Program-made: the position numbers and the translations under genes | From: Nemophila menziesii | Lineage: Eukaryota; Streptophyta; Magnoliopsida; Boraginales; Hydrophyllaceae | Length of the DNA stretch: 64,000 bases | Assembly: GCA_029959085.1 (NCBI GenBank) | Contig: JARWIR010000010.1 | Coordinates: 35,580,731 to 35,644,730 of the forward strand | Reading direction: 5' to 3' | Shown here: positions 57,384 through 64,000 of the stretch, in pieces | How positions within the stretch are numbered: the first letter of the stretch is position 1 | How the letters are laid out: the number at the start of each line of letters is the position of its first letter | Notes under the pieces: model-generated | Told to the model about the DNA's origin: nothing | Seen by the model: only the letters and a program-made list of their open reading frames with translations | The model's database searches: none

Positions 57384-58600
57384 CATATATACATATATAA
57401 TTTTAAAAGATTCTTCTAATTTTTTATATACTTTGATTAATTCTACGTAAATTTGAATGTTATAAATGTATTTTAGGTTGCTTGACTAAAAAATGTATTT
57501 CATGTAGACTTTAATAGATTTTAATAAATTTATCAAATTCTTTAATTTTATTGGAATATTGAATTTGAAAGTTGATATGTATTATCTATTTTTATAGGAA
57601 TACTTCTCAATTAATTACAATTCCACGTTTTTCATTCCAAAAAAAAAAAAAAAAAAAAAAACGAGCAAATTACTTCCTCACAAATTATTAAATTAATTTC
57701 AATTAAACAAATTGTCATATTTACCTTCCATTATTACCCAAATATGATTTTTCAATTTTTTTTATTAAATTTTTTTAAAAAAAAATCGAAATTCCGGTTT
57801 ATGTGTTGCTATAATACACAAATATATATTTATGTATTCCTGTAACACACACAATTATAAAATCGATCTACAAGATTCTCTTCTTAAACAAAATTGTTTT
57901 TTTTTTCTTTATTAATCGCATATACCCTATTTTTACTCGTTTTTAACTATCTTGATATATTATCTTTTTGTCTAACACTTTTTTGTTATTTTTGTGTGTT
58001 TATTTTTGTGTGTTTATGTTTTAGGGTTTTGTGTCACACAAAACTTGATTTTGTTTTATCTAATTTTGTGTATTTTTGGAACACATAAATCTCAGAATTG
58101 TGTTTTCGAAGGCACAAATATCAGATCTGTGTATTCATGGAACACACAAAACTCAAATTTGTGTATTTATGAAACACATAAAACTCAAAATTATGTATTT
58201 CTGGAATACACAAAACTTAATTTTGTTTGTACCAATTTCATGTTTTCGTGGAACATACAAAACTCAGAATTGTGTATTCTTGAAACGTATAAATCTCAGA
58301 TTTGTGTATTCATGGAACACATAAAACTCAAATTTGTGTATTCATGGAACACATAAAACTCGAATGTATGTATTCGTGGAATACACAAAACTTGATATTC
58401 TTTGTTCCAATTCTGTGTATTCTTGGAACACATAAATCTCAAATTTGTATATTCTTGGAATGCACAAATCTCATATTTGTGTATTCATGGAACACATAAA
58501 ACTCAAATTGTGTATTCATGGAACACATAAAACTCAAATTTGTGAACTCATGGAACACATAAAACTCAAATTTGTGTATTCATGGAACACATAAAACTCG
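57384..58600. repeat. copy B of duplicated segment, last piece, with minisatellite
   Basis: Nearly identical to 30972-32161. From about 58020 it is the 32-bp minisatellite (tttgtgtattcatggaacac type). Relative to copy A the unit number differs by at least one near 58110-58170. An A-run at 57638-57661 is longer than in copy A. Reading frames here are repeat artefacts. Confidence 0.93.
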
Positions 58601-58711
58601 ATTGTGTTCAACTTGATTGTTTACTAACTCTGAAATACGCTCCTTCTTTCTAGCAACTTTTAAACAACTTTTCTAGCCGTTACCGGCAATTCAACACCTC
58701 CCGTTAATCCA

Positions 58712-60826
58712 ATGATGGTGGCAACACCAGAAATGGGGACGGCTCAGGAGCTTCATCACCCGGTTGATCGAGGACCGGAAGATGGCATGGTTCTAGACAT
58801 ATCTGATACACCAGCAAACATGAAGGCTTTTCCGCCATTAATAAGGTCTGAGGAGCGTCACACGAAGCGTGCTAGGGCTGAAGCAACGGAGGTTCTCCCC
58901 TCCACAGCAGCGGCGCCGACAGTTACGCTCCAACACAGTGGTGCTTCAAAATTGATCAACCCAGCTAAGAAAACTTCTGGGTGGCATAATGCATTGACAG
59001 GTAAGGATTCGATTATCCCAATTATAATTGATGAGGATGAAATTAAGAATAGTAGGCATAATAATTTTGATAAGGAATATTTGGATTCTATTAAGGATGA
59101 TGAGATAATTAGTGATTGTGATTTTCCCCAATTGATACGGTCTAGAGAGGAAATTCTAGAGGGAATTGAATTGTGGAACAACACTGCAGTGATCCGTCTG
59201 TTAGGTTCTAAGGTGAGCTTTGGTTATCTAACATCTAAGCTAAAGCAAATATGGAGCCCGAAAGGGCAATTCGAATTAATAGATGTTGGGTACGGATATT
59301 TTATGGTTAAATTCACGAGCAAAGAGGATTATGAATTCGCGTTAGCAGGGGGGCCCTGGATGATTTTCGATCATTACCTTGTTGTTAGGGAATGGACACC
59401 TATGTTTAAGCCGCATTTGGATTCGATTACTACTACTACGGCCTGGATTAGAATCTCTAACGTGGGAATGCAAAATTACACAACTCGCATTCTCCGAAAA
59501 ATGGGAAATTTGGTGGGAAGGACAGTTCGTATTGACTCGCTAACTAAGGCTCGCAAAAAAGGAAATTACGCTAGGCTCGCGGTTGAACTAGATTTGGGGA
59601 AGCCGTTAGTGCCTAAGATTCATATAGGGGGAGAGACCTGTTTAGTCGAATATGAGGGCCTCCATATGGTGTGTTTTGATTGCGGAAGGTTTGGTCACTT
59701 GAAAGGAAAATGCAACAACATGAATGGTCAGTCAACACAGCAAGAGCACGAAGTGAGGGAAGGGGTCAGTGGCGAGAATAGTAGGGGTAACTCAGGAAAG
59801 ACTACGGCTCCGGAAGCTACTTATGGGGATTGGATGACCGTCAAGAGAAGAGAGCGAGTTAATTACAAAGGTAATGGTTCACGTAATGTAAATGGGTCTC
59901 GTGGGGTTTTAAGTAGAGACTTAGGATCGAGATTTACCGCGCTTCTTCTTGACGATGATAAGAGCCCGAATCTGAACTCTACAGAACAACCCGAATCGAG
60001 TAGAGCCGGGAATCGTAGGAACAGCAATAATAGTGGTGTGGATTTTTCTGGAACATATGATCGAAGTGTTGTACGTTCAGGGGGGGGACATAACGTAATT
60101 ATAGCGCCGGACTTTGAGATACGGAAGCAACTAGCCGCGATCCCGGAAGTAGAAAGCTTTGAGGCGGTTAAGGCAGCGGAAAAAGAAGCGCCAACTAGGG
60201 GAGTTGGGCGGGGTCAGAATAGGCGGAGGAAAGGGGCTGCTGTGGTGGGTAATGGCGAGAGCAATAAGAGTGGGCTGGTGATTAGTGGGGCTGGAGGGAG
60301 TCCCGTGCTTTTGGAAAATAATAAGGGGCTGAAGGCTTCTACTCAGAGGCCTGGTGATGTTCAGATGGGGCCGGAAATTGAGGAGCAAACAGGGGCTTTG
60401 ATTGGACAGAGGAAATCTAGCGCAGGGACTAAGGGGGCAAATTTAGAAAATAACAATTGCATGGAAGTTGGTACAGAAGAGGTGGGTGTGAGAAGTGAAG
60501 TAGCAGAAGTTTTCTTACCTTCTGCTCAAGTTCTTGCGCCAGGGACCATTGGTGCAAATAATGAGAATATAAGGGGCCAGGCGAACCGGTGGGTTACTAC
60601 AGGTAGGGGAGCTTCGGAAGGGTTGACTGAGGGGGTGAACTTTGATTTACCTCCGGAATTTGACCAAGGAGAGACAGCTACCCAGTCAAGCAATGTGCAA
60701 CCTTTCGAACCAGGTGATCTCGAATCCTCGATGGTTCCGGAAACCCAGTTTGGAAGCATTGATAGGGACGAGCAGATGGAACTAATTCCGGATGGGGGCG
60801 GCAACACGGATCAGGTACAATCCTAA
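58712..60826 (+). CDS. LINE ORF1: DUF4283 and CCHC zinc knuckle protein
   Basis: An intact 704-codon ORF1, the RNA-binding protein of the LINE particle. DUF4283 lies at about residues 150-255 (LWNNTAVIRLLGSKVSFGYL; ALAGGPWMIFDHYLVVREW). A LIRISNxG-like segment (TAWIRISNVGMQNYTTRI) and ARLAVELDLGKPL follow. The zinc knuckle at about 322-335 is CFDCGRFGHLKGKC (CX2CX4HX4C, intact). The C-terminal half is Gly/Asn/Ser-rich and likely disordered. The start at the ATG at 58712 follows a 111-nt leader. ORF2 begins 32 nt after its stop. Confidence 0.92.
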   Translation: MMVATPEMGTAQELHHPVDRGPEDGMVLDISDTPANMKAFPPLIRSEERHTKRARAEATEVLPSTAAAPTVTLQHSGASKLINPAKKTSGWHNALTGKDSIIPIIIDEDEIKNSRHNNFDKEYLDSIKDDEIISDCDFPQLIRSREEILEGIELWNNTAVIRLLGSKVSFGYLTSKLKQIWSPKGQFELIDVGYGYFMVKFTSKEDYEFALAGGPWMIFDHYLVVREWTPMFKPHLDSITTTTAWIRISNVGMQNYTTRILRKMGNLVGRTVRIDSLTKARKKGNYARLAVELDLGKPLVPKIHIGGETCLVEYEGLHMVCFDCGRFGHLKGKCNNMNGQSTQQEHEVREGVSGENSRGNSGKTTAPEATYGDWMTVKRRERVNYKGNGSRNVNGSRGVLSRDLGSRFTALLLDDDKSPNLNSTEQPESSRAGNRRNSNNSGVDFSGTYDRSVVRSGGGHNVIIAPDFEIRKQLAAIPEVESFEAVKAAEKEAPTRGVGRGQNRRRKGAAVVGNGESNKSGLVISGAGGSPVLLENNKGLKASTQRPGDVQMGPEIEEQTGALIGQRKSSAGTKGANLENNNCMEVGTEEVGVRSEVAEVFLPSAQVLAPGTIGANNENIRGQANRWVTTGRGASEGLTEGVNFDLPPEFDQGETATQSSNVQPFEPGDLESSMVPETQFGSIDRDEQMELIPDGGGNTDQVQS

Positions 60827-60858
60827 TCCTCTTAGTCTTTTCTTACTAATTGTTTTCT

Positions 60859-63699
60859 ATGTGTACACAAAATAGGAATACAGGTAGTTGGGGAGGAATT
60901 TCTCAGCCGCTTAATATCTTGGTTTGGAATTGCCACGGAGCGGCGGCTCCGAATTTTCGAAGGGTAGTTACGGAAATGATACGGTCACACAGGGTTTGGT
61001 TGACAGTTATTATTGAGCCTAGAGTTAGTGGCAGTAGGGCCAATGAGATCATTCGCGATTTGGGGAAGGGTAACTGTACGAGGGTTGAAGCAGAAACTTT
61101 CAAAGGGGGTATATGGTTGTTATGGGACGATTCAGAAGTCGGTGTTCGAGTATTATCAGCAGGGAACCAGGTCATTAATATTGAGGTCTCGAAACTAGGT
61201 TGTGAATCATGGGTGTTCTCCGCGGTATATGCACGTCCTAGGTCACGGGATAGGGCGCCTTTGTGGGACGCTCTTCGCTACTCTTTTCGTGACTTTGGAA
61301 GGCCGTGGTTGATTGCCGGGGATTTTAATCAGGTTGGTTTGGAGGAGGATAAGAAGGGAGGTGTTCCAGGGACGACGAGAAGTATGGAATTATTTGAGGA
61401 ATGGCGACATGAATGCGAGCTTACAGATTTGGGTTTCGAAGGTCCGCGGTTCACGTGGTGCGATTCTTGGAACACGGGTCAGAAAATTTTGCGCCGTTTA
61501 GATAGGGCGTATGGTAATTTGGAACTTATGTACCTCTTTCCCTTTGCCAAAGTAATTAATCTTGATCGGAGACATTCGGACCATGCCCCTATTCTAGTCC
61601 AATTGAATCCGATTGATCAGTTGCGGTTGCCTAAGAGGTTTCGGTTTGAGTCAGCATGGTGTTTGCATAAGGGTTTTAAGGAATTTGTTCAGGAAAAGTG
61701 GAATTCGGGAGCAACTGAATTGGGGGACACGATAGAGGCCATGAAGGAACAATTCTTGGTTTGGAAAGAGACAGTGTTTGGAGATATTAACAAGCGGAAA
61801 CGGAAGTTATTGGCAAGGCTCAAGGGTATTCAGATATCTCTTCAGGTTTCGTATAATTCTTCGCTTTACAGATTGGGAAAGAGGCTGAGGAACGAATACC
61901 TTAGTGTTTTGGAGGAAGAAGAAATTTTTTGGTTCCAGAGATCAAAGGAGAAATGGATTTGTTCTGGAGATAGAAATACCAGATTCTATCACTTGGCTAC
62001 AGTTACAAGAAGGAAGATTGCGAAAAATCAGCGGCTTAGGAATAGGATAGGTGATTGGGTTGAGGAGGAGAAAGCTTTGGGTGCACTTGTCCGTGAGTTT
62101 TTCGTGGAGTTATATTCGGAACCTAGTAGCTTTCACGGCCCGTTTGCCCTACCCCATGGTAGTAGCCTGGATGAGGAGGAGAGAACGCTATTGGCTGAGG
62201 ATTTTACAGACGAAGAAATCTGGGTTGCAGTATTCCAATCGAACCCAGGTAAGGCGCCTGCCCTTGATGGGATTTCGGTTTCTTTTTACCAGAAGTGCTG
62301 GGATACAGTTGGCATAGACGTTTGTAAAATGGTGAGGGATTCGATCCGAAATGGGAAGTTGGCTGCTAATCTGAATGGGTCATTGATTCACTTAATTCCA
62401 AAGGTACCGGATCCGGATAAGGTTGGTCAGCTTCGCCCTATTAGTCTCATTAATGTTCCGGTTAAGTTCATTATGAAGGCTATGGTTAATCGGGTCAGAC
62501 CCCTGTTAGCGGAGAAGATAGGACCGAATCAAAGTAGCTTCTTGCCCGGCCGTTCGACTATTGACAATATCGTGTTGGTTCAAGAAATCGATCATAGAAT
62601 GCAAAAATTAACTTCGAAGAGGGGCTTTATGGCGATTAAGATAGACCTTGCGAAAGCGTATGATAAGCTGAGTTGGCGTTTTATTGAGGATACTTTGCTT
62701 TATTTTGGGTTTCCATCCTCTTGGGTGCAACTTATTATGTCTTCGATGCGTACAAATACAATACGAGTACTTTGGAATGGGGAGCAGCTTGAGGAGTTCA
62801 CGCCTCAGCGAGGAATACGTCAGGGAGATCCTCTTGCACCCTATATTTTTGTTTTATGTATGGAAAGACTTTCTATTCTTATACAGGGGCTTTGTGAGGG
62901 TGGGGAGTGGTCACCTATCCACATCCATCAGCAGGGGCCGCCTATCTCACATGTGTTTTTTGCAGATGATTTACTTCTGTTTGCTGAGGCGAACATGGTA
63001 CAAGTGAAGTTGGTCAAAGAGGTCCTTCGGGTGTTTTGTGAAGAAGCAGGTCAGACAGTTAGTGAGGAGAAGTCGTTGATTTATTTTTCGGCTAATGTTC
63101 CTGATGATAAAGCAGAGGAAATCGCGGGCTCAAGTGGTTTTACGCTTAGTGATACAATTGGGGTTTATCTTGGAACGCCTATTAGATCACAACGCCTCCC
63201 GAGAGGCTTCTTTAGGAGTGTTACGGCAAAGATGAGGAATAAGCTACCAAATTGGATGAGCCGTAATCTATCGCTAGCTGGTCGTGTTACTTTGGCTCAG
63301 TCGGTTCTAATGGCAATTCCTACGTATATTATGCAGACTATGAGACTTCCAGTGTATGTATGTGATGAAATTGATAGGATTATTCGTGACTTTATATGGG
63401 GGTCATCTAGTGAAGGCAGAAAGATTCATTGGCTAGCGTGGGATGTCTTGTGTAGACCCAAGAGTAATGGAGGGTTAGGCCTTCGAAAAGCAAAAGAATA
63501 TAACAAGGCGCTTCTAGCAAAACTTAGTTGGAGGGTGTTGAACAATGAACCCGCGTTGTGGGTAAGAGTTTTAAAGCACAAATACTTTAGAGAGGGATTT
63601 TGGGAGCGTGGGATTAAGCCGGCTGATTCACGAATTTGCAAAAATATTTTATTTGGCAAGGAGGTGTTAGAAGGCGGGGTTAGTATGGTGGAAAATTGA
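60859..63699 (+). pseudogene. LINE ORF2: endonuclease and reverse transcriptase, ended by internal deletion and stop
   Basis: From the ATG at 60859 the frame runs 946 codons. Endonuclease: LNILVWNCHGAAAP, IIEPRVSG, AVYARPRSRD, IAGDFNQVG, RRHSDHAPILV. RT: GKAPALDGISVSFYQKCW, LIHLIPKVPDP, LRPISLINVPVKFIMKAM, FLPGRSTIDNIV, IKIDLAKAYDKLSWRF, GIRQGDPLAPYIFVL, VFFADDLLLF. All catalytic boxes look intact. After KEVLEGGV it reaches a TGA at 63697-63699. The region normally found there, about 90-100 residues between RT and zf-RVT, is missing, and coding resumes in the same frame after the stop. An internal deletion is the likely cause. Confidence 0.9.
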
Positions 63700-64000
63700 G
63701 AGGAAGGGACTTTCAAGTGGGATCTAACTCCCTCGGGATTGTTCTCGGTTAAAACAGGCTATGGGAAGATTACATCAGTGGAAGGGGAGGTTGATTTTAA
63801 TTGGGGTTTAATCTGGGCCTTGAAATGTCCCCAAAAGGTGAAGGTGCTCCTTTGGAGGGCGGTGTGGGACAGGCTCCCTACGGGGAAGAACCTTGAGTCC
63901 AGGGGCGTGGTGGCTGATTCGAGATGCCGTAGTTGCGGGGTGGAGGAAGAATCTGCAGGTCATTTACTGTTTAATTGCAATTTTTATACTAACTTGGTCT
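63700..64000 (+). pseudogene. LINE ORF2, zf-RVT part, cut by window end
   Basis: In the same frame as the preceding ORF2 but after its TGA: KWDLTPSGLFSVKTGY, CPQKVKVLLWRAVWDRLP and CRSCGVEEESAGHLLFNC. This is the zf-RVT zinc-binding region of plant LINEs with its Cys and His ligands present. The frame is open to the window edge; an RNase H domain may follow outside. Confidence 0.85.

Larger units (their letters stand above)
58601..64000 (+). mobile_element. second LINE (L1-type), plus strand, runs off the window
   Basis: Starts where the copy B minisatellite breaks off (58600), with a leader of about 110 bp, ORF1 (58712-60826) and ORF2 (60859 onward). It is clearly richer in GC than its surroundings and of a different lineage from the LINE at 50510-57369: it has a standard ORF1 with DUF4283 and a zinc knuckle. 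The 3' end and the target duplication lie outside the window. Confidence 0.92.

Overview
The window is nuclear DNA of a flowering plant, almost certainly a eudicot with a large, repeat-rich genome. Supporting this are plant-type F-box, SIT4/PP6-associated, starch synthase and plastid aldolase coding sequence, spliced CACTA genes with GT/AG introns, plant L1-type LINEs with a C-terminal RNase H, Copia and Athila/Tat-like LTR elements, and strongly AT-rich spacers. I cannot fix the family. Two host genes are visible: an F-box gene split by a transposon, and the 3' end of a SIT4-associated-protein (SAPS) gene. Nearly everything else is mobile or repetitive DNA, much of it nested.

Layout. 1-2968: AT-rich spacer with a possible 1.2 kb TIR element. 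2974-10321: a decayed Copia element (5-bp duplication CACCT) carrying a nested solo Gypsy LTR (6569-8086, duplication GTTAT). 10327-12485: spacer with a LINE 3' scrap. 12486-24094: a minus-strand F-box gene whose open frame is interrupted by a 10.4 kb CACTA transposon (13271-23694, duplication AAA). That element has a TNP2-type transposase gene, a 1.9 kb minisatellite, a second spliced gene (Transposase_24/TNPA-like) and three blocks of GTCGTCGGTAA-type repeats. 24640-28930: a minus-strand LINE remnant with a hAT MITE inside it, then the 5' part of an Athila/Tat-like Gypsy element. 29087-32440: 'copy A' of a duplicated segment with a 174-residue membrane-protein ORF and a minisatellite. 33-38.6 kb: simple repeats and a plus-strand LINE interrupted by a PIF/Harbinger-like MITE. 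40.5-41.9 kb: a hAT MITE inside a LINE ORF1 relic. 42.5-43.5 kb: the SAPS gene 3' end.

44-64 kb is the most layered part. Inverted-repeat elements are followed by a hAT element (45678-49278, duplication GGTGGTGG). Inside it sits a TIR element (46142-48725) that has captured exons of a starch synthase and a plastid fructose-bisphosphate aldolase. Then comes 'copy B' of the duplicated segment, split by a 6.9 kb, almost full-length minus-strand LINE (50510-57369, 14-bp duplication). It ends in a second, higher-GC plus-strand LINE that runs off the window (58601-64000). Copy A supplies near-empty sites for the copy B insertions, so their order can be read directly.

The most unusual object is the LINE at 50510-57369. 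Its ORF2 (endonuclease, reverse transcriptase, zf-RVT, RNase H) is conventional, but the ORF1 position holds a roughly 860-codon region (in two overlapping frames) whose first half looks like a polytopic membrane protein. I see no DUF4283 domain or CCHC knuckle there, although the neighbouring LINE at 58.7 kb has both. ORF1 and ORF2 overlap in an ATGGATAG start/stop junction.
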